NCBI GenBank assembly: GCA_021770095.1
Contig: JAETRQ010000005.1
Span: forward strand, 151,862 to 215,861
Length of the DNA stretch: 64,000 nucleotides
Origin: Eubacteriaceae bacterium
GTDB taxonomy: Bacteria > Bacillota > Clostridia > Oscillospirales > Acutalibacteraceae
Reading direction: 5' to 3'
Part shown: positions 1-10,800 of the stretch, piece by piece
Layout of the letters: each line of letters opens with the position of its first letter
How positions within the stretch are numbered: the stretch's first letter is position 1
The notes under the pieces: generated by a model
What the model was told of the DNA's origin: nothing
The model's input: the letters and a program-made list of their open reading frames with translations, nothing else
Database searches by the model: none
Program-made: the position numbers and the translations under genes

Positions 1-1
1 T

Positions 2-724
2 ACCGTATGTCTTTCAGGTGAATGTGCAGATGAGATTTTCGGCGGTTATCCATGGTATCACAGAAAAGAGATTTTATTTGAAGATTGTTTCCCGTGGTCA
101 AGAACGACTGATGTCAGACGAAGAATTCTGAATAACGGTCTGCTCCCTGACGGTGAGGAATATATGCGCAGTGCATATGACAATACGATTGCGCAGACAT
201 CTTATCTTGACAGTGATACAAAACTTGAGAAAAGAATGCGTGAAATGTTTGTACTCAATCTCAACTGGTTTATGCAGACACTTCTTGCAAGAAAAGATGT
301 TATGAGTATGGAATCTTCATTAGAGGTCAGAGTTCCGTTCTGTGATTATCGGCTTGTGGAATATGCATATAATATGCCGTGGGATATTAAAGCACTTGAC
401 GGCAGAGAGAAAGGTATACTCAGAAAGGCGTTTGAAAACGAACTTCCCTATGATATTGTATGGAGAAAAAAGAGTCCTTATCCCAAGACACATAATCCGG
501 TTTATTTTAAATGTGTTTGCGATTTGGTGAGATTTGCCCTTGATGACAAAGATTGCGTACTGCATGATATGATTAACAGGAATGAGATTGAAAATTTAAT
601 TTCAAATCCGGATTCCCTGACAGAGCCGTGGTATGGTCAGTTAATGGGTGTACCTCAGATTTTTGCATATATTTATCAATTATATATATGGATAAAAAAA
701 TACAATGTTGAGTTTGACTTTTGA
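2..724 (+). CDS. asnB: Asparagine synthetase (glutamine-hydrolysing), C-terminal part
   Basis: The open frame enters from the left edge, so the glutaminase half is missing. About 240 residues remain, all from the synthetase (ATP pyrophosphatase) domain, which makes asparagine from aspartate, ATP and ammonia channelled from glutamine. The first visible residues contain LSGECADEIFGGYPW, the conserved loop of class B asparagine synthetases. SLEVRVPFCDYRLVEYA and the basic KGILRKAF stretch are also typical of the family. It ends normally with TGA. Only the 5' truncation at the window edge is odd. The nitroreductase gene starts 58 nt downstream on the same strand. Confidence 0.93.
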   Translation, partial: TVCLSGECADEIFGGYPWYHRKEILFEDCFPWSRTTDVRRRILNNGLLPDGEEYMRSAYDNTIAQTSYLDSDTKLEKRMREMFVLNLNWFMQTLLARKDVMSMESSLEVRVPFCDYRLVEYAYNMPWDIKALDGREKGILRKAFENELPYDIVWRKKSPYPKTHNPVYFKCVCDLVRFALDDKDCVLHDMINRNEIENLISNPDSLTEPWYGQLMGVPQIFAYIYQLYIWIKKYNVEFDF

Positions 725-782
725 TTATGCTATACTTGAATTATAATAAGTTTAATTTGTATATTGTATAGGAAGTTTATGT

Positions 783-1565
783 ATGACTAACCAAGAATAT
801 ATTGAGGCTATTTCAATGCGCTGTTCAAGGCGGACATATTCTCCGCACGCACTTGATGATGAAACCAAAGATGTTATCAAAAATATGATTGATGCAGTGA
901 ATGACAGCGCAGGAACAGAATTTAAGTTTATTGATGATGCAACCCCTGCTTTTAAGCTTTTTACAGGCAAATTTTCTGCTGTTGCTGTTTGCGGCGATGA
1001 CAGTGAAAAAACAAGAATTAAAAGTGGGTATTACGGCGAATCAATTGTGCTTCAATGTGTATTCCACGGACTTGGTACCTGTTGGGTAACAGGTACTTAT
1101 GATGAAAATAAAATTCTCGCTATGCTCAATTTACCCAAGCAAACAAGACTTTATGGCTTGATTGTAATCGGATTTGTGAAAGAGAAATTGAGCAGCAAAG
1201 AAAAAATAATGCATAATATTATGCATAAAAAACATATTCCTTATCAAAAAATGATTGAGGCTTGTGATGAAAAACTGCCTGCGTGTTATGCCTACGCTAT
1301 GGAATTGGTAGGCAAAGCACCGTCAGGTACAAACAGCAAACCTGTTCATTTTAAATATGAAAAGGGTATAATTTCTGCATATGTGGATGAACCTTATTCC
1401 GATAAAAGCATTTCATTCGGAATTGCCCAACTTCATTTTTGTATTGGTGCAATGGCAAAGGGAGTTAAAGGCTCGTGGGATTTTACAGGCAGGTTTATTC
1501 CTGAAGATCAAAGCAAAGTAATCAAATTCCCGGCAAATAATGAAGGAGGCAGTAAAAATGAGTGA
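783..1565 (+). CDS. Nitroreductase-family flavoprotein (TM1586-like)
   Basis: A 260-residue soluble protein. The N-terminal RCSRRTYSP matches the first FMN-contacting motif of nitroreductases (RRSxRxF-like). The central GYYGESIVLQCVFHGLGTCWVTG is the usual family core that ends in a tryptophan-containing strand. A second half with GKAPSGTNSKPVHF suggests the pseudo-dimeric, two-lobed TM1586-type arrangement. Such proteins bind FMN and use NAD(P)H, but the physiological substrate cannot be told from sequence. The start ATG follows a GGAAG ribosome-binding site. The 3' end overlaps the next gene by 8 nt, which implies translational coupling. Confidence 0.85.
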   Translation: MTNQEYIEAISMRCSRRTYSPHALDDETKDVIKNMIDAVNDSAGTEFKFIDDATPAFKLFTGKFSAVAVCGDDSEKTRIKSGYYGESIVLQCVFHGLGTCWVTGTYDENKILAMLNLPKQTRLYGLIVIGFVKEKLSSKEKIMHNIMHKKHIPYQKMIEACDEKLPACYAYAMELVGKAPSGTNSKPVHFKYEKGIISAYVDEPYSDKSISFGIAQLHFCIGAMAKGVKGSWDFTGRFIPEDQSKVIKFPANNEGGSKNE

Positions 1566-2427
1566 AAATGTTAACGAAAAAAAGAAGTGGTCAAAAAAGA
1601 AAAAAGCGATTGTAATATCCTTATCTGTACTTGCAGCACTGCTTGTTGTTGTGATTATTGCAGGTGTGACTGCACTCAATATGTATTGTAAAGTTGCGGA
1701 TTATGAACTTCTTACAACCCAACAGGTTGTAACGCTTGTTGCACACAGAGGTTACCGAGGTGTTGCTCCTGAAAACACAACAGCATCCTTTGAAGAAGCA
1801 GGCAAGGCAGGTTTCTGGGGTGCAGAATGTGATATTTACAGAACCAAAGACGGTGTATGGGTAGTTACACATGATTCACATACATACCGTATGATGGATA
1901 AATCTGCTTTTGTTGAAAAATTGACATATGATGAATTGATGCAGATGAATGTTGATAATGGTGTTAATATTGACCAATATCCTGATTTGAAGATGTGTTC
2001 ATTTGAAGAATATTTGCAGATATGTTCCGATTATAATATGACTGCTGTTATAGAGCTGAAAGGTAAGAATAATACAGAGTATTATAATGAAATCGTTGAT
2101 ATGGTTAACGATTATGGTGTGGGCTCTGTTTATATTTCATTCCAGTTTGAAAATCTGAAAAAACTCAGAGAATTAACTGATGTTCCGCTTTTCTATCTTG
2201 TGCAGGAGATTGAGCATGAGGATATTGAACTTGCAAAAACGCTTGACAACTGCGGAATCGATTTTAACGGTAATAAAGAAGCTAATTTTGAAAAAGGTAT
2301 GATTCAAGCATGTATTAATCAAGGAATTAAAGTTGGTGCATGGACAATTGATTCCACAGATGTTCTTGATAAACTTGTTGCTGAAGGTGTAGTACTCATC
2401 ACAACAGATAATATTACACAGGCATAG
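1558..2427 (+). CDS. Membrane-anchored glycerophosphodiester phosphodiesterase
   Basis: 289 residues. The chosen ATG sits behind AAGGAGG (about 1542-1548); an in-frame ATG at 1540 lies upstream of that site and is less likely. A Lys-rich start is followed by one hydrophobic segment (about residues 20-42), so the catalytic domain is predicted outside the membrane. The GDPD signature is clear: VAHRGYRG..PENT near residue 65, then the acidic pair in AECDIY and VVTHD. The family hydrolyses glycerophosphodiesters to glycerol-3-phosphate and an alcohol using a divalent metal. A role in lipid or teichoic acid turnover is inferred. Confidence 0.9.
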   Translation: MSENVNEKKKWSKKKKAIVISLSVLAALLVVVIIAGVTALNMYCKVADYELLTTQQVVTLVAHRGYRGVAPENTTASFEEAGKAGFWGAECDIYRTKDGVWVVTHDSHTYRMMDKSAFVEKLTYDELMQMNVDNGVNIDQYPDLKMCSFEEYLQICSDYNMTAVIELKGKNNTEYYNEIVDMVNDYGVGSVYISFQFENLKKLRELTDVPLFYLVQEIEHEDIELAKTLDNCGIDFNGNKEANFEKGMIQACINQGIKVGAWTIDSTDVLDKLVAEGVVLITTDNITQA

Positions 2428-2452
2428 TGTAAGGCAAGAAAGAGTAACCAAA

Positions 2453-2686
2453 ATGACAGACAGATGCGATGAATGTGGTTTATGGAAAATAAAAAATGAG
2501 AATATTTGTCCGGAATGTGGTAATATTATTGATGTGAGTATTACCGGTTTGTGTTTATTATGTGAATGCAGAATGTGTAATTATGCTGTTGCAACAACAG
2601 TTAACAAGTTATGCTTTTGTGATAACAGCAAGTATCCGAAATCATTTTATTCCAAATTAACCAGTTGTCCCTATGCACAACGATGA
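2453..2686 (+). CDS. Cys-rich zinc-ribbon-like miniprotein
   Basis: 77 residues, starting 25 nt after the glycerophosphodiesterase and followed by a strong hairpin terminator. Eleven cysteines occur, as CDEC (5-8), CPEC (19-22), CLLC (34-37), CRMC (39-42), CFC (54-56) and C72. The first two CxxC pairs would make a standard zinc ribbon. The later cysteines could bind a second metal. There is no signal peptide or membrane segment, and I recognise no family beyond zinc-ribbon-like. The ribosome-binding site is weak (AGAAAGAG), which fits translation by read-through from the upstream gene. Confidence 0.6.
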   Translation: MTDRCDECGLWKIKNENICPECGNIIDVSITGLCLLCECRMCNYAVATTVNKLCFCDNSKYPKSFYSKLTSCPYAQR

Positions 2687-2740
2687 ATTACATTCAGAGT
2701 ATTGTAATTACTATATATAGATTGAATATTGAAAAATAAT

Positions 2741-2777
2741 AAAAACCACGAACCTCAGCTAAACGTTCGTGGTTTTT
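2741..2777. terminator. Bidirectional rho-independent terminator
   Basis: A perfect 13-bp stem (AAAAACCACGAAC pairing with GTTCGTGGTTTTT) with an 11-nt loop. It lies between the convergent miniprotein and CmpB-type genes. Runs of A and T on both sides let it work on either strand. Confidence 0.9.
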
Positions 2778-2797
2778 ATTATATGACTAATTATATT

Positions 2798-3487
2798 TTA
2801 CGATTTTACATTTTTTGAATTGGCATATATTTTATGCATTCTTTCATCATCAAAATGATTGTCAAGGAATACTTCATAATGATTTGCTGGCGGAATTTCT
2901 TTTGTTCGGGCATCCATACGCAATGCTGCCGTGGCAGAAAGGAATGCATCAAAAACAAAGAAAACAATAAATGCCCATGTTAATATTGTGCCGATATGAA
3001 TCGGTATTTTTTCAATGATAGTTGACATAAAAGGATAAAGAACTTTTATCCATCCGATTCCGAGCACGCCCCAGAACAGAGAGTAAAGAAGACATACTCT
3101 TCCGTTGATATTGAGCGGCACATTACTGTAATCCCATGCGACAGAGCCAAACACAATTTCCTGACCGAGCGAACAGATGTATTCCGTTACTGTGCCCACT
3201 ATGAAAGCCGTTAAAAATATCTTCCACATTTGAGCATCCTTAAGTTTATATAAAACCAAAGTAAGAATAACACCGCCCATTCCGTAAGCAACCGACAGCG
3301 GTCCGTAAACAAGGGATTTTCGCGACTCAATATAACCATGCCGGATAAAACACCATATGGTTTCAACAATAAAACCGGTTATGCAGCATATAATGAATAT
3401 CCACACAACTTTTTCAAAACAGAGTCCTGAGGCGAAGGTTGTTGCTTGCGTTTTGCTGTTATTTTTCATTTTCATCACCATTTGCAT
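2798..3487 (-). CDS. CmpB-type multi-pass membrane protein (putative ABC transporter permease family)
   Basis: 229 residues with about five hydrophobic helices. The sequence VWIFIICCITGFIVETIW, followed by RKSLVYGPLSVAYGMGG, is characteristic of the CmpB family (putative type-IV ABC permeases), as are YICSLGQEIVFG and the VAWDYS motif. No ATPase gene is adjacent, so the transporter label comes only from the family name. The gene stands alone between two terminators and reads away from secA. The exact start is uncertain: an inner ATG (MKMKNN) lies five codons downstream. Confidence 0.75.
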   Translation of the reverse strand: MQMVMKMKNNSKTQATTFASGLCFEKVVWIFIICCITGFIVETIWCFIRHGYIESRKSLVYGPLSVAYGMGGVILTLVLYKLKDAQMWKIFLTAFIVGTVTEYICSLGQEIVFGSVAWDYSNVPLNINGRVCLLYSLFWGVLGIGWIKVLYPFMSTIIEKIPIHIGTILTWAFIVFFVFDAFLSATAALRMDARTKEIPPANHYEVFLDNHFDDERMHKIYANSKNVKS

Positions 3488-3533
3488 TATACCATAAAAA
3501 TAGACAACTGTTTATAAACTTTTTATAAAAAAT

Positions 3534-3565
3534 AAACAGACACTTCTGAATTCCCGTGTCTGTTT
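3534..3565 (-). terminator. secA distal terminator
   Basis: A 10-bp stem (AAACAGACAC with GTGTCTGTTT). Read on the minus strand it is followed by TTTATTTTTTAT, a good U-tract. It is the second of two hairpins downstream of secA. Confidence 0.75.
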
Positions 3566-3593
3566 GTTAAAAATATTATATTAGAAGTAAAAT

Positions 3594-3627
3594 AAATCCG
3601 CAGCCGAATGATGCAGGCTGCGGATTT
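3594..3627 (-). terminator. secA proximal terminator
   Basis: A perfect 12-bp stem (AAATCCGCAGCC with GGCTGCGGATTT) starting just 13 nt beyond the secA stop. The minus-strand U-tract is short (TTATTTTA), so it probably works together with the next hairpin. Confidence 0.8.
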
Positions 3628-3639
3628 GCTGATTTATTT

Positions 3640-6381
3640 TTAGTTTTCTTTGCCCGGAGCACCGCAGCACTTTTTGTATTTTTTGCCTGAACCGCAAGGG
3701 CATGGGTCATTCGGCCCGATTTTTTTGCCTTTTCTTACAGGTTCTGATTTAACGGTGTCATCTCCGCCTGATGATGTTGCAGTTACTTTTGCAACTGCTT
3801 TTCGCTCAACATCTTCACGGCGTCTCGGCATAATTGTGAGCATCATACGAACTGTATTTTCTCGGATTGTTGCCGTCATTTCATCAAACATATCATAGGA
3901 TTCCATACGGAATGCAACAACAGGATCCTGCTGTGCGTATGCTCTGAGTCCTATACCGCGTTTCAAGTCGTCCATTGCGTCAATATGATCCATCCAAAGG
4001 GTGTCAACATTTCTGAGGAGTACCATTCTTTCAAAGTCCTGATAGATTTCATCACCAAGGATTTCACGTTTATCAGCAAGAACTTTGTGTCCTCTTTCTG
4101 TAAGCGTTTCAATAACACTATCAACTGAAATATCGTCAATGTTTTCAAAGTCTTCGTCACTTGTGAGCCAGCCTTTGTATTTTTCTTTAAGACCGTTTAT
4201 ATTCCAGTCAGCCTTATTATCACCGGCAAAATAGTTTCTTACATTTTCATCAATATTGGTGTCAAGCATAGCAGCAATTTTATCGGTAAGGTCAATACCA
4301 TCAAGAACCTGATTTCTCTGATTATAAATAAGTTCTCTCTGTTTATTCATTACATCGTCATACTGAAGGGTGTTCTTTCTTATACCGAAGTTTCTGCCTT
4401 CAACTTTTTTCTGTGATGATTCAACTGTCTTTGAAATTATTTTTGATTCAATAGGCATATTTTCATCGTCAGCAAGTTTGCTCATCATCATCTGCATTCT
4501 GTCACCGCCGAACAGACGCATAAGATCATCTTCACAGGACAGATAAAACTGGCTTTCACCCGGGTCACCCTGACGTCCTGAACGACCGCGTAACTGGTTG
4601 TCAATACGTCTTGAATCGTGGCGTTCTGTACCGAGGATGAACAATCCGCCTGCCTCACGTACTTTATCTGCTTCCTCTTTAATTTCTTCTTTATATTTTG
4701 CTTCAAGTTCCTGGAAAGTTTTTCTTGCATTCAGGATTTCTTCATCTTCTGTTTCGGCAAAGCCTGTTGCCTCGGCAATGAGTTCATCCGTGAACTGCAT
4801 TCTCTTCATCTCAGCTTTAGCAAGATATTCTGCATTACCGCCAAGCATAATATCAGTACCACGGCCTGCCATGTTTGTCGCAATGGTTACTGCACCGAAT
4901 TTACCGGCCTGTGCAATGATTTCTGCTTCTTTTTCATGATTCTTTGCATTGAGTACATTGTGCTTGATTTTTGCTTTTTTCAGCATTTTTGAAAGGAGCT
5001 CACTCTTTTCAATGCTGATTGTACCAACAAGAACAGGCTGTCCTTTTTCATTGCATCTTTTGATTTGCTCAATTGCATTGTTGAATTTACCGAGTTCGGT
5101 CTGGAATATAACATCAGGATGGTCAATTCTTGCAAGCGGTTTGTTAGTAGGGATTTCAACAACATCCAGTTTGTAGATTTCAGAAAATTCAGGTGCCTCT
5201 GTTGATGCTGTACCTGTCATACCTGAAAGTTTGCCGTAAAGGCGGAAATAGTTCTGGAAGGTGATTGTTGCCAAAGTTTTGCTTTCATGCTCAACTTTAA
5301 CGCCTTCTTTAGCCTCGATAGCTTGATGGAGACCTTCGTTATATCTTCTGCCTTCCATAATACGACCGGTGAATTCATCAACAATTTTGACCTGTCCGTC
5401 AGTCACAACGTAGTCAATATCTCTTTGCATAACACCGTTTGCTTTGATAGCCTGATTGATATGGTGGAGAAGTGTTGAATTTTCCATTTCCATAAGGTTT
5501 TCAACATGGAAATAGGCTTCAGCCTTTTTTACACCGTCTTGTGTGAGCGTAGCAGTTTTTGCTTTTTCATCAACTACATAGTCACCGTCATATGTGGATT
5601 CGGTATCCTGCTTTTCATCCATTTTTGCAACTTTGACCATTTTAAGTGTTTTTGCAAAAGCATTTGCCTGACGGTAAAGGTCTGTTGATTGTTCACCTTT
5701 GCCGCTGATGATAAGCGGCGTTCTTGCCTCATCAATAAGGATGGAGTCAACTTCGTCCACGATAGCGAATTTGTGACCTCTCTGTACCTTTTCTTCTTTA
5801 TACTGAACCATATTATCACGCAGGTAGTCAAATCCCATTTCGTTATTTGTACCATAAGTGATGTCGGCATTGTATGCTTCTTTTCTTTCAAGATTTGTTT
5901 TTTCATGGATGATAAGTCCGACTTTAAGACCGAGGAAACGATACAGTTTTCCCATCCACTCGGAGTCACGCTTTGCAAGGTAATCGTTAACGGTAACGAT
6001 ATGAACACCTTCTCCTGTAAGTGCGTTAAGATAAGCAGGGAGTGTTGCAACCAGAGTTTTACCTTCACCGGTTTTCATTTCGGCAATTCTGCCCTGATGA
6101 AGAACAATACCGCCGATAATCTGAACAGGGAAATGTTTCATTCCGAGAACTCGCCATGCACCTTCACGGCAGACAGCAAATGCATCCGGTAAAATGTCAT
6201 CCAGTGTTTCGCCGTTTGCAAGACGTTCTCTTAAAATATCTGTTTGTGCAGTCAGTTCTTTATCGCTCATTGCAGCATATTTTTCTTCAAGAGCAAGGAC
6301 TTTATCTGCTTTCTTTTTTACTCTTTTAACTTCCTTTTTTGAATAATCACCAAAAAGGGCAGTTATTAATTTATTTGCCAT
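3640..6381 (-). CDS. secA: Preprotein translocase ATPase SecA
   Basis: 913 residues, full length for SecA. It powers protein export through SecYEG by ATP hydrolysis. MKTGEGKT (residues 102-109) is Walker [12 protein letters not shown] is the DEAD-box motor signature with its usual SecA spelling. GRGTD and the [13 protein letters not shown] loop of the second motor domain follow. [22 protein letters not shown] tail is the zinc-binding SEC-C motif that contacts SecB or the ribosome. A consensus-like promoter lies 30-60 nt upstream, and two hairpins close the transcript, so it is monocistronic. Confidence 0.98.
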   Translation of the reverse strand: MANKLITALFGDYSKKEVKRVKKKADKVLALEEKYAAMSDKELTAQTDILRERLANGETLDDILPDAFAVCREGAWRVLGMKHFPVQIIGGIVLHQGRIAEMKTGEGKTLVATLPAYLNALTGEGVHIVTVNDYLAKRDSEWMGKLYRFLGLKVGLIIHEKTNLERKEAYNADITYGTNNEMGFDYLRDNMVQYKEEKVQRGHKFAIVDEVDSILIDEARTPLIISGKGEQSTDLYRQANAFAKTLKMVKVAKMDEKQDTESTYDGDYVVDEKAKTATLTQDGVKKAEAYFHVENLMEMENSTLLHHINQAIKANGVMQRDIDYVVTDGQVKIVDEFTGRIMEGRRYNEGLHQAIEAKEGVKVEHESKTLATITFQNYFRLYGKLSGMTGTASTEAPEFSEIYKLDVVEIPTNKPLARIDHPDVIFQTELGKFNNAIEQIKRCNEKGQPVLVGTISIEKSELLSKMLKKAKIKHNVLNAKNHEKEAEIIAQAGKFGAVTIATNMAGRGTDIMLGGNAEYLAKAEMKRMQFTDELIAEATGFAETEDEEILNARKTFQELEAKYKEEIKEEADKVREAGGLFILGTERHDSRRIDNQLRGRSGRQGDPGESQFYLSCEDDLMRLFGGDRMQMMMSKLADDENMPIESKIISKTVESSQKKVEGRNFGIRKNTLQYDDVMNKQRELIYNQRNQVLDGIDLTDKIAAMLDTNIDENVRNYFAGDNKADWNINGLKEKYKGWLTSDEDFENIDDISVDSVIETLTERGHKVLADKREILGDEIYQDFERMVLLRNVDTLWMDHIDAMDDLKRGIGLRAYAQQDPVVAFRMESYDMFDEMTATIRENTVRMMLTIMPRRREDVERKAVAKVTATSSGGDDTVKSEPVRKGKKIGPNDPCPCGSGKKYKKCCGAPGKEN

Positions 6382-6413
6382 AAATTTACACCTCTGAATT
6401 TTATACGATTAAT

Positions 6414-6442
6414 ATTCTAACATAAAGTCGGGTTATTGTCAC
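6414..6442 (-). promoter_or_regulatory. Predicted secA promoter
   Basis: On the minus strand GTGACA (6442-6437) and TAGAAT (6419-6414) are separated by 17 nt, with TG just ahead of the -10 (extended -10). It lies 30-60 nt before the secA ATG. Confidence 0.6.
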
Positions 6443-6458
6443 CAATTTTTTTAATATA

Positions 6459-7052
6459 TTATTTATATATCTTCTTTATTCCTGTCAATGCTCCGCCTGA
6501 TACAGCATCTTCTGCTCCGTCGTCAAATGACAAAACAAGGTTTTTGTCTCTTTGCTCAATGCTGAGCGTTATTTCATAAGCATTAGGAAGCATTTCTGCT
6601 CTTTCAATTTCATTGCAAAGCCACTGTAATTTACTGTCAAGGAAATCGTCGTTATTCAGATTTGCAAGGAGTTGGAATGATGAAAATTGTTCTTTGAGTT
6701 CTTTTGCAAAATTATTTGCAGTATAAGACAAATCTTTGTTTGAAACGCTGATTGTTACAGTACTGTTTTCAATATCAATATTTGTAATTTCAATTGTAAG
6801 GTTTTCAAAAATTGCCTGACCGAGTTTTGTGAATTGCTCGTGTCCCTTTGAATATGTGATGATTGTTGTAAGTGTCGGTGAATCAACATATTTACCGAGT
6901 TTGTCTGTATCAAATTCTTTAAGCGCAGTTTCAACAGTTTCAACTGTCTTGGTGATATTTTCTTCTGTCATCTCCGCATTAGGTGATGAGCAGCCGGCAA
7001 AACTGATTGCAATCATGATTATACATATAGTGATACTGAGTATTTTTTTCAT
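6459..7052 (-). CDS. Putative lipoprotein of unknown function
   Basis: 197 residues. The N-terminus MKKILSITICIIMIAISFAGC is a lipoprotein signal with lipobox SFAGC, so the mature protein would carry lipid on Cys21 on the outer face of the membrane. The remainder is acidic, predicted alpha/beta, with no catalytic motif I recognise. It resembles small secreted DUF-type domains of Clostridia (two repeated amphipathic strands with TITI and ITLS patterns). It has its own ribosome-binding site (AAGGAAGGGC) and lies upstream of, and parallel to, secA. Confidence 0.7.
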   Translation of the reverse strand: MKKILSITICIIMIAISFAGCSSPNAEMTEENITKTVETVETALKEFDTDKLGKYVDSPTLTTIITYSKGHEQFTKLGQAIFENLTIEITNIDIENSTVTISVSNKDLSYTANNFAKELKEQFSSFQLLANLNNDDFLDSKLQWLCNEIERAEMLPNAYEITLSIEQRDKNLVLSFDDGAEDAVSGGALTGIKKIYK

Positions 7053-7139
7053 AAAAAGCCCTTCCTTTTATATCATTGTTCTCTATTATATATAATAAAA
7101 ACTTTTTTGGCAATACTAATTAAAATTATTATAAAAAAA

Positions 7140-7168
7140 TTGCATATTGTATTTATATGTGGTATAAT
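7140..7168 (+). promoter_or_regulatory. Promoter for the sugar transferase-lacZ operon
   Basis: TTGCAT (7140-7145), a 17-nt spacer and a perfect TATAAT (7163-7168), about 65 nt before the sugar transferase start codon. Confidence 0.75.
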
Positions 7169-7234
7169 CAACAGGATTAAACACATTATATTGATATTTT
7201 GTATCATTTGACAGGTATCAACAGGGAAGTTGTT

Positions 7235-7852
7235 ATGAAGGACTTTGTAAAAAAATATTTTCGTGCAATAAAATTTAAAAGGCTTTTTGATATTATTGTA
7301 TCGTTTATGGCACTTATAGTTTTATCGCCTTTATTTTTAATAATATGTATTGCGAATTTGCTGACACCGGATACAAGTGTGTTTTTCTCTCACGAACGCA
7401 GGGGAAGACGCGGTAAGCCATTTAAAATTTATAAGTTTCAGACTATGAGAAACGGAACACCGAATCTCGCTACCGGTCAGTTGGAAAATCCGGAACAGTA
7501 TATAACAAAAGTAGGCAGATTTTTAAGAAAAACAAGTCTTGATGAATTGCCGCAGTTGTGGAATATATTAAAAGGCGATATGAGTTTTGTGGGACCCAGA
7601 CCTCTTATCTCATCTGAAATGAGAGCGCACAGATTAAGACTGGAATATGGGGTATACCGTTACAGACCCGGTCTTACAGGTCTTGCACAGATTAACGGCA
7701 GAGATGAACTTTCTATTATGAAAAAAGTTAAGTATGATAAAATTTATTGTGACAACTGGTCGCTGAAACTTGATTTTGCCATACTTATGCGCAGTATTGG
7801 CGTGTGTTTGAAACGGGAAGGTTTCAGAGAAGGAACAATACACAGAAGATAA
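7235..7852 (+). CDS. Initiating sugar phosphotransferase (polyprenyl-phosphate glycosyl-1-phosphate transferase)
   Basis: 205 residues. The ATG at 7235 follows AGGGAAG; a TTG at 7199 in the same frame lacks a good site. One N-terminal hydrophobic hairpin (about residues 15-40) precedes a cytosolic catalytic domain with FKIYKFQTM, TKVGRFLRKTSLDELPQ (catalytic Asp-Glu), GDMSFVGPRPL and RPGLTGLAQINGR. These are the marks of the small monotopic PglC/WcaJ-C type. Such enzymes move a sugar-1-phosphate from a nucleotide sugar onto undecaprenyl phosphate to start capsule, exopolysaccharide or glycoprotein glycan synthesis. No other glycan assembly gene is adjacent, which is unusual. The lacZ gene starts 24 nt later. 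Confidence 0.92.
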   Translation: MKDFVKKYFRAIKFKRLFDIIVSFMALIVLSPLFLIICIANLLTPDTSVFFSHERRGRRGKPFKIYKFQTMRNGTPNLATGQLENPEQYITKVGRFLRKTSLDELPQLWNILKGDMSFVGPRPLISSEMRAHRLRLEYGVYRYRPGLTGLAQINGRDELSIMKKVKYDKIYCDNWSLKLDFAILMRSIGVCLKREGFREGTIHRR

Positions 7853-7876
7853 TTTTGAATTGGTTGGAGATGGATT

Positions 7877-10800
7877 ATGGAGAGAAATTTTATTGATGGA
7901 TATACAGAATGGCAGTCCAATCCTGAGATTGTCGGAGTAAATAAAATTCCGCATCATGCAACGATGATGCCTTATGACAATTTTGAAGAAGCTAAGAATG
8001 CCGACCGTTATGCATCTTCACGCTGTAAACTGCTTAACGGAAAATGGAAATTTAAACTCTATAAAAATTATGCATACAAACCAACTGATTTTGCTCAGCC
8101 TCATTATGATTCACATAACTGGGATACAGTTATTGTGCCGTGTTCATGGCAGATGCAGGGTTATGACCAAAATCAGTATTGCAATGTCAGATACCCTTGG
8201 GAAGGCAGTGAAGACATTTGTCCGCCTAATGCACCGACAATGCACAACCCTGTCGGCTGTTATCTTAAAAAAATTAATGTTAACCGGACTCTGCTGTCAA
8301 AAAGAGTCGTGCTTTGTTTTGAAGGTGTGGAATCTGCCTTTTATCTTTACATAAATGGCGAAAGAGTAGGTTATTCGGAATCAACATTCCACCGCAGTGA
8401 GTTTGATATTACCAAATATCTTACCGAAGGTTCAAATACGATAGGTGTTGAAGTATACCGCTGGTGTACAGGTTCTTGGCTTGAATGTCAGGATATGTGG
8501 CGATTGGGCGGTATTTTCCGTGATGTTTATATTTATACAACCGAAAAAGAATATATCCGTGATTTTACTATTGTTGCCGAACCTGATGTTACACTCAGTG
8601 ATGGCTATGCAAAAATAGATGTAAAGACAAACGGAACTTATGAAAGTCTAAGCATTGATATGAGTATTCTGGACGCAGACGGTGTGACGGTTGCACTCGA
8701 TACACAATATGCTGACGAAGACCACAATACTTGTTTAAAAGCGATTGTTGCGGATGTGAAAACATGGTCTTCGGAAAATCCATATCTTTATACAGTTGTT
8801 CTTGTATTGAAAAATAATGGTGTGCCGATTGAATATATAAGTCAAAAAGTCGGTTTCAGAACGGTTGAAATCAAGGACGGAGTAATACGTATAAACGGAG
8901 AACGGGTTGTTTTTAAAGGTACAAACAGGCACGAATTTGACTGTAAAACAGGCCGATATATTACAGAAGAGGTAATGCGTTATGATATTGAACTTATGAA
9001 AAAGTCAAATATCAACGCAGTCCGTACCTCTCATTATCCGAATTGCCCAAGATTCCTTGAACTTTGTAACGAATATGGTTTGTATGTAATTGATGAGAAC
9101 AATATGGAAGCTCACGGTACAAATAATTCTTCGATTATAGGATGTCCGCAGATTCCGGGTTCCCGTCCTGAGTGGGAAAAGGCATGTATGGACAGAATCA
9201 AGGCAACCTATCATCGTGATAAAAATATGTCCTGTGTTGTCAGCTGGTCACTTGGCAATGAAACGCTCGGCGGTGAAATACCTAAGAAAATGTATAAATT
9301 CCTTAAAGATACAGATCAAACAAGATTTGTTCATTATGAATGCTACAAAGCAACAAATGAACGTGATCTTTCAGACGTATATTCAAGAATGTATGCACGT
9401 CCTATTGATCTTGAGGAATATGCTGTAACCATGCGTGACCGCAGACCGTATATCCTTTGTGAATATACTCATGCTATGGGTAATTCCTGCGGTTCAACAG
9501 ATGAATATACAAGATTGTGGGATAAGTATGCTTGCCTGCAGGGCGGATTTGTCTGGGATTGGGTTGACCAGAGTATTTTGACAACGGATGAAAACGGAAC
9601 GGAATATCTTGCTTACGGCGGAGATTTCGGCGAAAATCCGCATGACGGACACTTTTGCGGCAATGGTTTGTTGTTTGGTGACAGGACTGTTACACCTAAA
9701 CTTGCAGAAATTAAGAAACTTTATCAGAATGTTGATTTTAATGCGATCGATGCACAGCGTGGTGTTATCGAGATAAAGAACAAATTTATGTTCACAAATC
9801 TTAGTGCGTTTGAACTTTATTGGAAATTGAGTTCAGACAAAGGTATGTTCTGTGACGGTATACTGAATTTGGATATTGCACCCGGTGAAAAGTCAGTTGT
9901 TGACCTTGAACTCAGCAAAGTTACACGCAATGAATGTTATCTTGATTTGGAGATAAGAACGAAAGAAAATAACAGCTGGAGTGAGCAGGGTCACGTTGTT
10001 GCTTATGAACAATTTGTAATTAATGAGTTTGAAAACACATATGATGAACTTGAAACAGATGCTCCGCTGATTGTGAATGACACATATGGCTCACTCAGAA
10101 TTATCAGTGACGATATTAACATCAGATTTGAAAGAAGAGAACGCAACCAGCTTTATTCAATCAAGGTAGGCGGAGAAGAACTCTTGCAGGCACCGATGCG
10201 CCTGAATTTCTGGAGAGCGCTTACGGATAATGACAGAGGCAGCCGTGCAGGTTCAAGACTTGGATGTTGGCGTGATGCAGGAGATACACCCGGAATTTTT
10301 AATAATACCAAATGGTCAATTCAGAATTATAAAATTTTGGATGGGGACAAAAAAGTTGTTGTTACCTGTGGTGCAACAATATGTACGCAGCCTGAATGTA
10401 AGGCTCAGGTTGTTTATACAATAACTTCAAAGGGGATGGAGATTGATCTTCAATTCTCACCTGATGATACGCTTCCTGAAATTCCTGAAGTTTCGGTTTT
10501 ATTTGAACTGCCTAAAGATTTTGAAAATGTAACGTATCTCGGCAGAGGCCCTGAAGAAAACTATATTGACCGTGCCAACGCCACACGTATCGGTGTGTAT
10601 AATACGACGGTTAATGATATGTGGGTTGATTATCTCAAACCTCAGGAATGCGGCAACAGAACAGGGGTAAGATATGCAACGATTGTCGGAAAGAAAAAGG
10701 TATTCTCAGTGATTGCCCAACCGCAAATGGAACTTAATGTCTGCCATTATCTGCCTAAAGAGGTTGAAGAAGCATGGCATAAAAAAGATTTGCCGGAGTA

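Noticed and set aside
5689..6192. Long open frame antisense to secA
   Set aside because: Low-complexity Phe/Ser/Ile translation, no ribosome-binding site; a shadow of secA codon use.
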